Origin: Amycolatopsis jiangsuensis
GTDB taxonomy: Bacteria; Actinomycetota; Actinomycetes; Mycobacteriales; Pseudonocardiaceae
Reading direction: 5' to 3'
Assembly (NCBI RefSeq): GCF_014204865.1
Contig: NZ_JACHMG010000001.1
Span: 2,418,001 to 2,482,000 of the forward strand
Length of the DNA stretch: 64,000 bases
The notes under the pieces were generated by a model. That model ran no database searches. It was not told where the DNA came from and worked only from the letters and a program-made list of their open reading frames with translations. How positions within the stretch are numbered: position 1 is the stretch's first letter; the number at the start of each line of letters is the position of its first letter. A program made the translations under genes and the position numbers. Below are positions 48,634 through 58,064 of this stretch, one piece after another.

Positions 48634-50532
48634 TCAGAGCAGCCGTAGTTGGGCGGGCTTGTGTGGTTCGGGTGTTTCCGGTTCCGGTTCGCGGTGTTCG
48701 TGCGCGGTGCGGGGTGCCAGGCCGTGGCGGCGCAGCAGGGGGCCTGCCCGGGCGGCCAGGCGTTCGCGGTACCCGGGGTCGACATAGCTACCCCGGGCGT
48801 ACAGGCGCCGGTATTTCGGCACCAACGCCGGATAGGTGCGGGCCAGCCAGGACGCGAACCACTCCCGCGCGCCCGGGCGCAGGTGCAGCGGCAACACCGT
48901 CGCGCTGGTCGCTCCGGCCTCGGCGAGTTCGGCGAACAGCGCGTCGAGGGCTTCGGCCGAATCGGTCAGGTACGGCAGCACCGGCGCGACCATCACCGAG
49001 CACGGCAGCCCCGCCGCCGCGGCTTTGCACACCAGGTCGAGCCGCGCTCGGGGACTCGGCGTGCCCGGCTCCAGCCTGCGCTGCAGCTCGCGGTCGAGCA
49101 CGGCCAGCGACACCGCCAGCCGCACGGGGACGTCCTCCCCCGCCGAGCCCAGCAACGGCAGGTCGCGGCTCAGCACGGTGCCCTTGGTCAGGATCGACAG
49201 CGGGGTGCCGGAACCGGCCAGCGCACGCACGATGCCGGGCATCAGCCGGTACCGGCCCTCGGCCCGCTGGTACGGGTCGGTGTTCGTGCCCATCGCCACG
49301 GGTTCCCGGCGCCAGCCGGGATGCTTCAGCTGGGCGGTCAGCACCTCCGGCGCGTTCACCTTGACCACGACCTGGGTGTCGAAATCCCGCCCGGCGTCGA
49401 AGTCGAGATAGGTGTGGGTGTTGCGGGCGAAGCAGTTGTGCGAGACCACGCCGTCGGCCACGAAATCACCGGTGCCGGTGGTGATGTCGTACAGCGGCAG
49501 CTCCAGTCCCATCGGCTCGACAGCGGCGACGCGACGGCGCACCGAACCGATGACAGTGCCCTCCAGCGACCGCTTCCACTCCACCGCCGGATCGGTCAGG
49601 TGCACAAAGCGCAGCACCTCGCCGGTCCCGCCGGTGAGCCGCGCCTGCCGGCGGCCGGGGTGCCGGCGGTGGCCGACCGTGTCGTAGGCGAAGGAGAACC
49701 GGTCGAGCGCGGCGAACAGCGTGTCCACCACCTCGGTCTCTTCGTGGGCCAGCGTCAGCGTGCCGCGCCGGTACCCGCCGGACAGATCGAAAAGCCCGGC
49801 CAGGAATCCCCGCGCCCAGTGCGCGTCCGGCGCCCGCGGGATCCGCATGAACCCCACCGACGATCCGAAGTCCGGCAGGTACCCCAGCGCTCGCGCGGCC
49901 GCGTCCGGCTCCGCGGCGAACCCGCCGGAGCGCAACATCCCGCACAGGTACCCGGCCCGGTAGCCGAGTGTGTCGTCCGGCGTGCGCGCGAACCGGCCGG
50001 CGCCGACCAGCTCCACCCCCGGCTCCAGATGCGGCCGCTGAGCGGTGCCGAGCCTGCTGCCGGTGACGTACTTCCAGCCGCGCGCGCTGAGGAACCGGTG
50101 GTCCGGGCCGGCGACGAGCCGGGTACCGTCCTCGAGCGTGACCCGGTAGGCCTCCCGAACCGTGCTCCACTGCGCCAGCACCTCGGTGGGCACCAGCCGG
50201 CGCGCCACCCCGTGGCCCCGCGTGCCGAGGATCCGGTCCCCCTCGCGCAGCTCGGCGATCGGCCTCGTCCGGCCGTCGGCCATCAGCACCGGCGTGTCGC
50301 CCTCGAGACAGTAGGTGCACGCGTGCGAACAGCCGCGGTACGGGTTGACCGACCACCGGAACGGCACCATCGACGCGTCCGGCACCCGGTTCAGCACCGA
50401 CCGGGCGCGGACCTCGTGGAACGTGATCCCGCCGAACTCCGGCGCGCGCACCGACCGCACTGCCTCACCGAACGCGCCGAGCCCGGGAAGGACCGGCTCT
50501 CCCTCCCCCGCACGCAACTGCTCCCATCGCAC
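48634..50532 (-). CDS. Rv2578c-family radical SAM protein containing an intein
   Basis: A 632-residue precursor; about 340 residues remain after removing the intein. The N-extein begins VRWEQLRAG (as in M. tuberculosis Rv2578c) and includes GITFHEVRARSVLNRVP, leading to the radical SAM cluster motif CSHACTY. The intein follows, then the C-extein CFARNTHTYLDFD, GTNTDPYQRAEGRY and SILTKGT. Splicing rebuilds the CxxxCxxC 4Fe-4S motif with its third Cys from the C-extein. GTG 50532 is preferred over ATG 50550, since the homolog starts there and the ATG lies within a LexA-type box. Rv2578c-type proteins resemble SplB-like DNA repair enzymes; the exact reaction is not known. LexA-like sites suggest DNA-damage induction. 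Confidence 0.93.
   Translation of the reverse strand: MRWEQLRAGEGEPVLPGLGAFGEAVRSVRAPEFGGITFHEVRARSVLNRVPDASMVPFRWSVNPYRGCSHACTYCLEGDTPVLMADGRTRPIAELREGDRILGTRGHGVARRLVPTEVLAQWSTVREAYRVTLEDGTRLVAGPDHRFLSARGWKYVTGSRLGTAQRPHLEPGVELVGAGRFARTPDDTLGYRAGYLCGMLRSGGFAAEPDAAARALGYLPDFGSSVGFMRIPRAPDAHWARGFLAGLFDLSGGYRRGTLTLAHEETEVVDTLFAALDRFSFAYDTVGHRRHPGRRQARLTGGTGEVLRFVHLTDPAVEWKRSLEGTVIGSVRRRVAAVEPMGLELPLYDITTGTGDFVADGVVSHNCFARNTHTYLDFDAGRDFDTQVVVKVNAPEVLTAQLKHPGWRREPVAMGTNTDPYQRAEGRYRLMPGIVRALAGSGTPLSILTKGTVLSRDLPLLGSAGEDVPVRLAVSLAVLDRELQRRLEPGTPSPRARLDLVCKAAAAGLPCSVMVAPVLPYLTDSAEALDALFAELAEAGATSATVLPLHLRPGAREWFASWLARTYPALVPKYRRLYARGSYVDPGYRERLAARAGPLLRRHGLAPRTAHEHREPEPETPEPHKPAQLRLL
49435..50310 (-). 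other. Intein (Hint domain with degenerate LAGLIDADG endonuclease)
   Basis: A 292-residue intein. Block A starts CLEGDTPVLMADG with Cys1, block B has AGPDHRFLSARGW with the conserved His, and the C-terminal blocks read YDITTGTGDFVADGVVSHN followed by extein Cys+1, so all splicing residues are present. In the middle, two endonuclease-like motifs read GYLCGMLRSGG and FLAGLFDLSGG; the acidic residue expected near the end of each LAGLIDADG motif is Ser, suggesting a dead homing nuclease. Confidence 0.9.
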
Positions 50533-50542
50533 CCGAACATTC

Positions 50543-50554
50543 GAACACATGTTC
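50543..50554. promoter_or_regulatory. LexA/SOS box
   Basis: GAACACATGTTC is a perfect GAAC-N4-GTTC palindrome, the actinobacterial SOS box core. It sits 11 bases before the chosen GTG start of the radical SAM gene. Confidence 0.8.
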
Positions 50555-50566
50555 TAGGCGTGAGTC

Positions 50567-50578
50567 AAACACCTGTTC
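50567..50578. promoter_or_regulatory. Second, imperfect LexA/SOS box
   Basis: AAACACCTGTTC differs from GAAC-N4-GTTC by one base, is followed by GA as in the extended consensus, and lies in the same divergent promoter, so it could also influence the dehydrogenase gene at 50644. Confidence 0.5.
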
Positions 50579-50643
50579 GAATGAACGTATCGGTAGTACC
50601 GTGATACTCGGTCCGATGATCTTCGTACGAGGAGGTGAGAGCG

Positions 50644-51594
50644 GTGCGGGCGATCGGCCTGACCGAGTTCGGCGGTCCGGAAGTGCTGCGGGTGTTCGAG
50701 CTGCCGGAACCGGTGCCGGGCAAGGGAGAAGTGCGCATCCGGGTGCACGCCGCATCGGTCAACCCCACCGACACGCTGTTTCGGTCCGGCGCCCTGAAAG
50801 CGCGGTTCGAAGGCCGCTCGGGGCCGTACGTGCCGGGGATGGACGCCGCGGGCGTGGTCGATGCGATCGGCCCGGGCACCGGCACCACGCTCCGGCCGGG
50901 CGACGCGGTGATCGCGATCGTCCGGCCCTACGGTCCCCGTGGCGGCGCCTACGCCGAGTCGATCGTGGTGCCCGCGGACTCGGTGGTGCCGAGGCCGTCG
51001 ACGGCGGACTTCCCGGCTGCCTCGACGTTGCTGATGAACGCCCTCACCGCCCGTCTGGCGCTGGATCTGCTGTCTGTGCCCGCCGGGGGCACGGTCGCGG
51101 TCACCGGAGCGGCCGGGGCATTCGGCGGATACGCGGTGCAGCTGGCCATGAGCGACGGGCTGCGAGTGCTGGCCGATGCCGGGCCGGCTGACACGCAGCT
51201 GGTGGCTGGGCTGGGCGCGGACGAGGTGGTGGCGCGAGGGGACGACGTCGCCGACCGGTTCCGTGCCCTGGCACCCGATGGGGTGGACGGCGTGCTCGAC
51301 GGGGCGATGCTGCACGAACTGGTCGTCCCGGCGATCCGGGATTCGGGTGGCATCGCCGTCATCCGCGGCTGGGCGGGGCCGGCCGGCCGCGGGATCCGGG
51401 TGCATCCGGTCTGGGTCAACGAGGTGGCCACCGACCATGACCGGCTGCTCCGCCTCCGGGAGCAGGTCGAGGCGGGCGAGCTGACGCTGCGGGTGGCCGA
51501 CGTGCTGCCCGCGGGCCAGGCCGCCGAGGCACACCGGCGGCTGGCCGAAGGCGGGGTACGTGGCCGCCTGGTGCTGGACTTCACCGCCTGGTAG
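50644..51594 (+). CDS. MDR-family NADPH:quinone reductase-like oxidoreductase
   Basis: A 316-residue medium-chain reductase with an N-domain (GLTEFGGPEVLRVFELPEP, AASVNPTDTLFRSG), the cofactor motif VTGAAGAFGGYAVQLAMSDG and a C-terminal GVRGRLVLDF. No catalytic zinc ligands are seen. GTG 50644 has AGGAGG eight bases upstream; the GTG at 50635 overlaps that site and is too close. It is divergent from the SOS-box-bearing radical SAM gene and may share damage control. The substrate is unknown. It is a distant relative of the reductase at 46182. Confidence 0.92.
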   Translation: MRAIGLTEFGGPEVLRVFELPEPVPGKGEVRIRVHAASVNPTDTLFRSGALKARFEGRSGPYVPGMDAAGVVDAIGPGTGTTLRPGDAVIAIVRPYGPRGGAYAESIVVPADSVVPRPSTADFPAASTLLMNALTARLALDLLSVPAGGTVAVTGAAGAFGGYAVQLAMSDGLRVLADAGPADTQLVAGLGADEVVARGDDVADRFRALAPDGVDGVLDGAMLHELVVPAIRDSGGIAVIRGWAGPAGRGIRVHPVWVNEVATDHDRLLRLREQVEAGELTLRVADVLPAGQAAEAHRRLAEGGVRGRLVLDFTAW

Positions 51595-52209
51595 GGCCTT
51601 CTGGCCTCGGCGAGTCCACTGGGGCCGGAAGGAGTCGCCGGGGCTGCCGGATTCGCCGGGCCGGGGTTGGACGGGATCGGTAGGGGGCACGGGTCCGCAG
51701 CTGGGCTGGGCTGCGGGCACGGGTTTCAGCCGAGGCCGGTCGCAGGCAGGGACCCCAGCGGGGGCCGGTCGCGGCGCGGGCCTCAGCCGGGGCCGGTCGC
51801 GGCGCGGGCTCCAGCCGGGGCCGGTCGCGGCGCGGGCCTCAGCCGGGGCCGGTCGCGGCGCGGGCCTCAGCCGGGGCCGGTCGCGGGCACGGGCTCCAGC
51901 CGGGACAGGTCGCGGGTGCAGGCCTCAGCCGGAACCGGGCAGCAGCCACGGATCTCAGCCCGGACCGGCAGCAGGCACAGACCTCGACCCGAACCGGGCA
52001 GCAGCCACGGACCTGGGCCGAGGCCGAGCAGCGGGCACAGGCCCCAGCCCCGACCGGCAGCGAGCGCGGGTCCCAGCCCGGACCAGCAGCGAGCGCGGGT
52101 CCCAGCCTAGGCCGAGCCCCAGCCACCGACCCCAACCAGACACCAGCCACGCACCGCAGCCGGGACCGGGCAGCAGCCACCAACCCCAGCCAAGCACCAA
52201 CCACCGGCC
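51595..52209. repeat. Gap with 28 bp tandem repeats
   Basis: About 615 bp between convergent genes. A 28 bp unit (core CAGCCGGGGCCGGTCGCGG) is repeated nearly exactly about four times at ~51756-51868, flanked by increasingly diverged copies over ~51710-52205. No gene is supported on either strand. Confidence 0.8.
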
Positions 52210-53622
52210 TCAGCCGGAGAAGTGTTCGAGCGCGCGGATCTTGTTCGTTGCGTCGAGCGCGGCGACTTTGTACGCCTCGGACAGGGTGGGGTAGTTGAAG
52301 ACGGCGTCGACCAGGTAGTCCACCGTGCCGCCGCAGCCCATCACCGCCTGGCCGATGTGCACGAGGTCGGTCGCACCGGTGCCGAACACGTGCACCCCCA
52401 GCAGCTTCCGGTCCGTGGTGGACACCAGCAGCTTGAGCATTCCGTAGCTGTCCCCGCTGATCTGCCCGCGGGCCAGCTCCCGGTATCGCGAGATGCCCAC
52501 CTCGTAGGGCACCGACGACGAGGTCAGCTCGGCTTCGGTGGCACCGACGTAGGAGATCTCCGGGATGGTGTAGATGCCGATCGGCTGCAGCGCCCCCAAC
52601 CCGTTGGCCGGTTCGCCGAACGCGTGGTACGCGGCCAGCCGGCCCTGGTCCATCGACGTCGCGGCGAGCGCGGGGAACCCGATCACATCGCCGACCGCGT
52701 AGATGTGCGGCACCGCGGTGCGGTAGTACTCGTCGACCTCCAGGCGGCCGCGGGGATCGGCGGCGAGGCCCGCGTTCTCCAGCTCCAGTTCGCCGGTCAT
52801 GCCCTGGCGGCCCGCCGAGTACATCACCGCGTCCGCCGGGATCCGCTTGCCGCTGACCAGGGTGGTCACCGTGGCGTCGTCGGACACCGCCACGTTCGAC
52901 ACCTTCTCGCCGAAACGGAACGTGACGCCGAGGTCCCGCAGCTGGAACTTCAGCGATTCCACGATCTCCGGATCGCAGAAGCCGAGCATCTGGTCCCGCT
53001 GCTCCACCACGGTGACCCGCGAACCGAGCGCGGCGAACATCGACGCGTACTCGATGCCGATCACGCCGGCGCCGACCACCACCAGCGACGACGGGATCTC
53101 CTCCAGCGCCAGCACCTCGTCCGAGTCGAGCACGCGGGCCGCGTCGAAGTCGACGTGGTCCGGCCGCGCCGGGCGGGTGCCGGTGGCGATGACGATGTGA
53201 TCGGCGGTGACCGAGCGCCGGTCGCCGCGATGCCGTCCGTCCACCACGACGGTGTGCGGATCGGCGAACGATCCGGTGCCCGGCAGCAGGTCCACGTGGT
53301 TGCGCAGCAGCTGGGCGCGCACCACCTGCACCTCCCGGCCGATCACGTGCTGGGTGCGGGCCATCAGATCGGCGATGGTGATGTCCTGTTTGACCCGGTA
53401 ACTGGCGCCGTACAGTTCCCGCTGGTTCATCCCGGTCAGGTAGAGCACCGCTTCGCGCAGGGTCTTGGACGGGATCGTGCCGGTGTTGACGCACACCCCG
53501 CCCACCATGTCGTGCCGGTCGACGACCGCCACTTTCTTCCCCAGCTTCGCGGCCGCGATGGCGGCCTTCTGCCCACCCGGGCCCGAACCGATGACGATGA
53601 GGTCGTACTCGTGTTCGCTCAC
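52210..53622 (-). CDS. sthA: Soluble (Si-specific) NAD(P)+ transhydrogenase
   Basis: A 470-residue flavoprotein disulfide-reductase-family enzyme that equilibrates NADPH and NADH. FAD motif [19 protein letters not shown]; the redox segment is [18 protein letters not shown], where the second Cys of the usual pair is Thr, as expected for SthA; NAD motif [22 protein letters not shown] motif 2 [11 protein letters not shown]; dimer interface [11 protein letters not shown]. The length is standard. It lies 49 bp downstream of the glutamine-synthetase-like gene on the same strand and might be read through from the siderophore operon. Confidence 0.95.
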   Translation of the reverse strand: MSEHEYDLIVIGSGPGGQKAAIAAAKLGKKVAVVDRHDMVGGVCVNTGTIPSKTLREAVLYLTGMNQRELYGASYRVKQDITIADLMARTQHVIGREVQVVRAQLLRNHVDLLPGTGSFADPHTVVVDGRHRGDRRSVTADHIVIATGTRPARPDHVDFDAARVLDSDEVLALEEIPSSLVVVGAGVIGIEYASMFAALGSRVTVVEQRDQMLGFCDPEIVESLKFQLRDLGVTFRFGEKVSNVAVSDDATVTTLVSGKRIPADAVMYSAGRQGMTGELELENAGLAADPRGRLEVDEYYRTAVPHIYAVGDVIGFPALAATSMDQGRLAAYHAFGEPANGLGALQPIGIYTIPEISYVGATEAELTSSSVPYEVGISRYRELARGQISGDSYGMLKLLVSTTDRKLLGVHVFGTGATDLVHIGQAVMGCGGTVDYLVDAVFNYPTLSEAYKVAALDATNKIRALEHFSG

Positions 53623-53671
53623 GCGACGAGCCTGCGCATCCCGGCGGTCGAACGCAAGCCCGGATGCGCGT

Positions 53672-54973
53672 TCAGGAACGCAGAGCGCCCCGACGACGTT
53701 GCAGATCGGTCACGGCGCCGAGGCCCGCGTCGAGTTCTTCACGCAGCAACGCCGCCTGCTGCGCCGCGACGTCTTCGCCCAGTAACGCGGCGGCACGGCC
53801 CTCCTCGAGCAGCGCCAAGGCTTCCCACGGGGACGCGGCCAGCTCCCCGACCGGCTCGCCCGCTTCGGGTGGCGACAGCTCGTCGGCCAGTCCCGCGGCA
53901 CCGGCGGCGAGCAGTGCGGCTACCACCAGGTGCGGCTGCGCATCTGCACCCGCGAAACGGAATTCCAACCGGGGCGAGGACGGCGTGCCGCAAAGCCGGA
54001 CCGCGCACGTGCGGTCGTCCCGGCCCCACCGCAGCTCACGCGGGGAGAACGGCGCGGTGCGCAGCCGGACGTAGCTGTTCCACGTCGGTGCCCACACCGC
54101 GGTGAGAGCCCGCGCGTCGCGCAGTACTCCGGCCAGGAATGCCCCCAGCGCCTCCGGGTCGTCCGAAGTGGACAGGGACAGGTGCACGTGACAGGAACTG
54201 CCCTGACCGGGCTCCGGCGCGGCGAGATAGTCCGCCGTCACGCCGTGCCGGGCCGTGACCCGGCGGGTCAGCAGCTGCAGCAGCAGGGCGTCGTCGCACG
54301 CGGCGAGTGCGTCCCGGTGCCGCAGGACCACCTCGTACTGCCCGGGGTGGCATTCCGCACGAGCCGATTCGACGCCGAGCCCGGCCGACGCCGAACGCAG
54401 GTCCGCGAGCAGCGGCGCGAGCGCTTCGGTACCGCCGACCGCGTAGTCCACCCCGTGCCCGGTCAACGGTCTCCCGTCCGCAGCACGGAAAACGACCTCG
54501 TGCTCGATCCCGATCGACGGCACGAGGCCACGTTCCTCCAGCTCCGCCAGCTGCCTCCGCAGCACGGTGCGCGGAGCGAGCCCGGCCGGTTCCCCGGACG
54601 GGAACTCCGCGTCGCCCACCACCGCCCAGGTCCGCTCGCCGAGCGGGAACGCCGTGGCCGCGTCGACCCGGATCGGCAGGTCGCCGAATCCGCCGAGATA
54701 CCGGCGCACCGGCCCGCCGTCCGGTAGCGGGTCCCGCCCGGGCGTCCAGGCGAACACGTAGCCGCACAGCCCGTAACCGGTGTCCACGACCTCGGCGGCG
54801 AACGGTGCCGCCAGCTCCACCGCGGCGAACCGTGCGTGCGGGTCGGGCACGAGCAGGAGCAGCCGGGTGTCCTCCTCGGCGAGGACACGACGCAGCACTT
54901 CGGCGGCCGCGCTGCCGGCGACCGCACGCTCCGCGAGCGACCGCGCCCCGACGGGACGATCGAACAGCGTCAC
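53672..54973 (-). CDS. Glutamine synthetase-like amide ligase in a siderophore operon
   Basis: A 433-residue GS-superfamily protein. Catalytic-barrel motifs are kept: Glu residues in IGIEHEVVF and [12 protein letters not shown], the [10 protein letters not shown] metal/ATP loop, the substrate loop WNSYVRL, and Arg-containing [23 protein letters not shown]. The N-terminal ~110 residues diverge from GlnA. It resembles the gamma-glutamylpolyamine/monoamine synthetase branch, which joins glutamate to an amine using ATP, more than ammonia-using GlnA. It starts by GTGA overlap with the IucA/IucC gene. I infer that it makes an amide bond between glutamate (or a similar acid) and the amine made by the upstream decarboxylase/hydroxylase; the product is unknown. 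Confidence 0.85.
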   Translation of the reverse strand: MTLFDRPVGARSLAERAVAGSAAAEVLRRVLAEEDTRLLLLVPDPHARFAAVELAAPFAAEVVDTGYGLCGYVFAWTPGRDPLPDGGPVRRYLGGFGDLPIRVDAATAFPLGERTWAVVGDAEFPSGEPAGLAPRTVLRRQLAELEERGLVPSIGIEHEVVFRAADGRPLTGHGVDYAVGGTEALAPLLADLRSASAGLGVESARAECHPGQYEVVLRHRDALAACDDALLLQLLTRRVTARHGVTADYLAAPEPGQGSSCHVHLSLSTSDDPEALGAFLAGVLRDARALTAVWAPTWNSYVRLRTAPFSPRELRWGRDDRTCAVRLCGTPSSPRLEFRFAGADAQPHLVVAALLAAGAAGLADELSPPEAGEPVGELAASPWEALALLEEGRAAALLGEDVAAQQAALLREELDAGLGAVTDLQRRRGALRS

Positions 54974-56769
54974 CAGGCGCCCTCCGGATCGGGCGCGTGC
55001 AACGGGTTCGGCACCCGGCCCCAGCGGACGTCGAACTCGTCGTCGCGTTCCACCTTGTCGAAGCCCTGGCCCGCGAAGTGCTCGCGGTTGAGCGTGACGC
55101 GTTCGACGTCCGGCGCGAGCAGGCGGCACGCGTCGAATCGCGCCGCCACGTCCGGGTTCTCTTCGCGGTAGCGGCCGACGACAGTGCGCACCAGCGCCCA
55201 GAAATCGGCGCGGGCCAGGCCCAGGTCGTCCAGCAGCAGTTCGGCCCAGAACCGCAGCTGCCCGGAGAAGACCGAGCTGAACAGCGACTGCGCGAGCAGG
55301 TGCGCCGGCCAGCGCAGCATGTCCGCCGCCGCCTCCGGCGGGAGGTCGGCGTACGCGGGCAGGTCCTCGTCCAGCAGGTCGACGCCCTGGGCGAAGTCCT
55401 TGATCGCGACCCGCAGCGGACGCCCGTCGGCGTCGACGACGAGGACGAGGTTCTGCCCGTGCGGGCAGAACCCCACGCCGTAACGGAGAAGCCAGTGCAG
55501 CAGCGGCGTGAGCAACAGGTCGAACAGCCGCGAAAGCCACGCCTGCGCGCCGTCCCCGGAGCGGGTGATGAGCCCGGTCAGCACGGAGTTGCCGTCGGCA
55601 TCGCGATACGGCAGAGCGGCGAACGAGATCGCCTGCTCGCTCTCGCCGAGCCGCGCCGCGAGCGGTTCCCGCCACAGCGCGCCCAGCGTTTCGTGGAACC
55701 GGTAGGGCAGTTCGTCCAGCGCGCCGAACAGCGGGTGCCGCACCGAGACGCTGGCCACCTCGCCGAGCAGCTCGAACCGGTACTTCCCGGACAGCAGCGG
55801 ATCCGCGGCGTCGATCCGGCGCAACCACTCGGTGACCGACGGGCCGGCGAGCGTGGCGGCCGAGTTCAGCCCCCGGTAGACGAGGGTGTTGCGGACCGAA
55901 ACCGCGGTCTTCACGTCGCGGCGATCCGGGCGCGAGCGGTTGGCCAGCGTTCGCACCGTCTGATGTGGACGATAGACGTCGGAACTCTCCCCCAACTCGG
56001 CCATCTGACCGGTGGCCAGCTCGGCCGCGTACAGCGTGCCGACGATCTCGTCGGCCTGCCACGGGTGCACCGGAACCCACACGTACTCGCCCGGAGCACC
56101 GAGCGTGGCAGTGCGCGCGGCGAACTCCTCCCACGTCGAGTCGTCCAGTTCTTCGCGCAACAACGTTTCCGCGTCCAGCCCGGCGACGCTGCGGAACTCG
56201 GCGAGGTCGCGATGCACGGCGTACCAGCGCAGCCGGACGTCCACGCCTGACTCGGGCGCGTAGCGCGCACGGTCCCGGGCGGAGAAACCGACTCGGCCCT
56301 TGTTCAGCACGAGCCGGGGATGCCCCGTGAGGTACCCGTCCGCGAGGTTGTACTCCATGGTGGACAGCTGGGCGGCGGTCGGCGCGTGGCGCAACCGGGT
56401 CGCCTCGTTGGTGACCGTGGCGGTCAACTCGGCGAGCACGTCGGCCAGCCGGAGTCCGGTGAGGCCCAGCGTCTCGCGAGCGTCGGCCACGAGCGTGCGC
56501 GGATCGTCCGCGGGCGTCTCGGCCCCGCCGTCGACGCGGACCGCGCTGCCCGGCAGCACGGTCCAGGATTCGAACGCGCCCCGGCGCGCCTGGAAGCGGT
56601 ACGAGATCCCGCCGGGCAGCTCCAGCAGCCACCGGCGGTGCCCGGCGCCGGCCGGCTCCGCCGGCTGCGGGACCAGCATGGCCTCGTAGGACAACTCGCC
56701 GAGCATTTTGTGCGTGACTAGTGAACCCGCGGCCCGCCAGGCGGCGGTGTCGGTCAAGCTGTCGCTCAC
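54970..56769 (-). CDS. IucA/IucC-family NRPS-independent siderophore synthetase
   Basis: A 599-residue ATP-dependent ligase that condenses a carboxylic acid (citrate, succinate or similar) with an amine or hydroxylamine. Family motifs: EYNLADGYLTGHPRLVLNKG then RVGFSARDRARYAPE, VPVHPWQADEIV, YRGLNSAATLAG, the HGQN motif in GFCPHGQNLVLV, and IKDFAQGVDLL. The C-terminal ferric-iron-reductase-like helix region is present. GTG 56769 overlaps the hydroxylase stop (GTGA); the frame is open upstream but without family sequence. It is the defining gene of this pathway. Substrate type (A, B or C) cannot be settled by eye. Confidence 0.94.
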   Translation of the reverse strand: MSDSLTDTAAWRAAGSLVTHKMLGELSYEAMLVPQPAEPAGAGHRRWLLELPGGISYRFQARRGAFESWTVLPGSAVRVDGGAETPADDPRTLVADARETLGLTGLRLADVLAELTATVTNEATRLRHAPTAAQLSTMEYNLADGYLTGHPRLVLNKGRVGFSARDRARYAPESGVDVRLRWYAVHRDLAEFRSVAGLDAETLLREELDDSTWEEFAARTATLGAPGEYVWVPVHPWQADEIVGTLYAAELATGQMAELGESSDVYRPHQTVRTLANRSRPDRRDVKTAVSVRNTLVYRGLNSAATLAGPSVTEWLRRIDAADPLLSGKYRFELLGEVASVSVRHPLFGALDELPYRFHETLGALWREPLAARLGESEQAISFAALPYRDADGNSVLTGLITRSGDGAQAWLSRLFDLLLTPLLHWLLRYGVGFCPHGQNLVLVVDADGRPLRVAIKDFAQGVDLLDEDLPAYADLPPEAAADMLRWPAHLLAQSLFSSVFSGQLRFWAELLLDDLGLARADFWALVRTVVGRYREENPDVAARFDACRLLAPDVERVTLNREHFAGQGFDKVERDDEFDVRWGRVPNPLHAPDPEGAW

Positions 56770-58064
56770 TGGTTCTCCGTTTCGTCCAGGCCGAATGTGG
56801 TGAAGGCGGTGCGCTCCGGCAGGTCGTACACCGGTTTTCCGCACACGGAGTTGAGGATCGAGGCAGCACGCCAGGCACCGAGCCCGAGATCCGGCGCGCC
56901 GGGGCCGTGGGTGTGACGCTCGGCGTTCTGCACGTACAGCGATCCGCGCACCGGCTCGGCCAGCTGAACGCGGTAGTCGGCGCCGATCACGAGCCGGCCC
57001 CGCGCGTCCCGGCACACGGTTTCGCCCAGCCCGTCGAGCAGTGGCGCGACCGGTGTTTCGGCGTACCCCGTGGCGGCGACCACCGCGGACGTCCGGTGGG
57101 TGCCGGTCCGTCCTTGCTGTACATGCCGCAAGTCCAGCGTGATGCCCTCGGGATCGGCGGCCGCGGCGACCACTTCGACTCCCGGGGTGAGCACAGCTCC
57201 CGGCCAGCCGCCGCCGACGCTCCGACGGTACAGCTCGTCGTGGATCTCGGCGATGGTCCCGGTGTCGATCCCGCGGTAGAGCTGCCACTGCGAGGGCAGC
57301 AGGTCGTCTCGCACGGAACCGGGCAGCCGGTGGAAGAACGCCGTGTAGTCCGGGGAGAACTGCTCCAGGCCGAGCTTCGAGTACTCCATCGGCGCGAACG
57401 CCGGGGTCCGCGCCAGCCAACGCAGTCCGTCCACAGTGGACCGGGTACGCAGCAGGTCCAGGAAGACCTCGGCACCGGACTGCCCGGAACCGACGACGGT
57501 CACCCGCTCCGCGGCCAGCAGTTCAGCGCGGCGGGCCAGGTAGTCCGCGGAGTGCAGCACCGGTACGTCCGGGTCGGAGAGCAAGTCCCGCAACGGTTCC
57601 GGCACGCTCGGCGAAGTGCCGACGCCGAGCACGACCGCCGTGGCGAGTACCGGTTCCGCGCCGTCGACGGTGAGTTCGAACGCCTCCTCGTCCGGCATCC
57701 AGCGCAATCCGGTGACCTCGTGGCCGAACCGGCACGACGGGAGCCGGGCGACCGCCCAGCGTCCGTAGTCGTCGTACTCCGCGCGGGGCAGGTGAAACCG
57801 CTCGGCGAAGTAGAAGGGCAGCAGGCGGCCGCGTTCGCGCAGGTAGTTGAGGAACGAATGGCGGCTGGTCGGATCGACGAGGGAGACCAGGTCGGCGAGG
57901 AACGGCACCTGCAGGGTCGCGCCGTCGACGAGCATGCCCGGGTGCCAGCGGAACTCCGGGCGCGCATCGAACAGCACCACGTCGAGGTCGAGCGGATCGG
58001 CCAGCGCGGCCAGTGAAAGGTTGAACGGCCCGATCCCGACCCCGGCGAGGTCGAAACGCCTCAC
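56766..58064 (-). CDS. Lysine/ornithine/diamine N-hydroxylase (FAD, NADPH)
   Basis: A 432-residue flavin monooxygenase of the IucD/SidA/DesB group, which hydroxylates a terminal amine. FAD motif GVGIGPFNLSLAALA; the conserved WHPGMLVDGATLQVPFLADLVSL; NADPH motif VVGSGQSGAEVFLDLL; and the C-terminal ATGYAETP motif characteristic of N-hydroxylases. It starts by GTGA overlap with the decarboxylase gene, so the preferred substrate is plausibly the decarboxylated diamine (cadaverine or putrescine), as in desferrioxamine pathways. A free amino acid cannot be excluded. Confidence 0.93.
   Translation of the reverse strand: MRRFDLAGVGIGPFNLSLAALADPLDLDVVLFDARPEFRWHPGMLVDGATLQVPFLADLVSLVDPTSRHSFLNYLRERGRLLPFYFAERFHLPRAEYDDYGRWAVARLPSCRFGHEVTGLRWMPDEEAFELTVDGAEPVLATAVVLGVGTSPSVPEPLRDLLSDPDVPVLHSADYLARRAELLAAERVTVVGSGQSGAEVFLDLLRTRSTVDGLRWLARTPAFAPMEYSKLGLEQFSPDYTAFFHRLPGSVRDDLLPSQWQLYRGIDTGTIAEIHDELYRRSVGGGWPGAVLTPGVEVVAAAADPEGITLDLRHVQQGRTGTHRTSAVVAATGYAETPVAPLLDGLGETVCRDARGRLVIGADYRVQLAEPVRGSLYVQNAERHTHGPGAPDLGLGAWRAASILNSVCGKPVYDLPERTAFTTFGLDETENQ

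Noticed and set aside
40465..52205. Possible CRISPR arrays (27-33 bp units)
   Set aside because: Units are contiguous and diverged, with no constant repeat alternating with unique spacers, and no cas genes are present.
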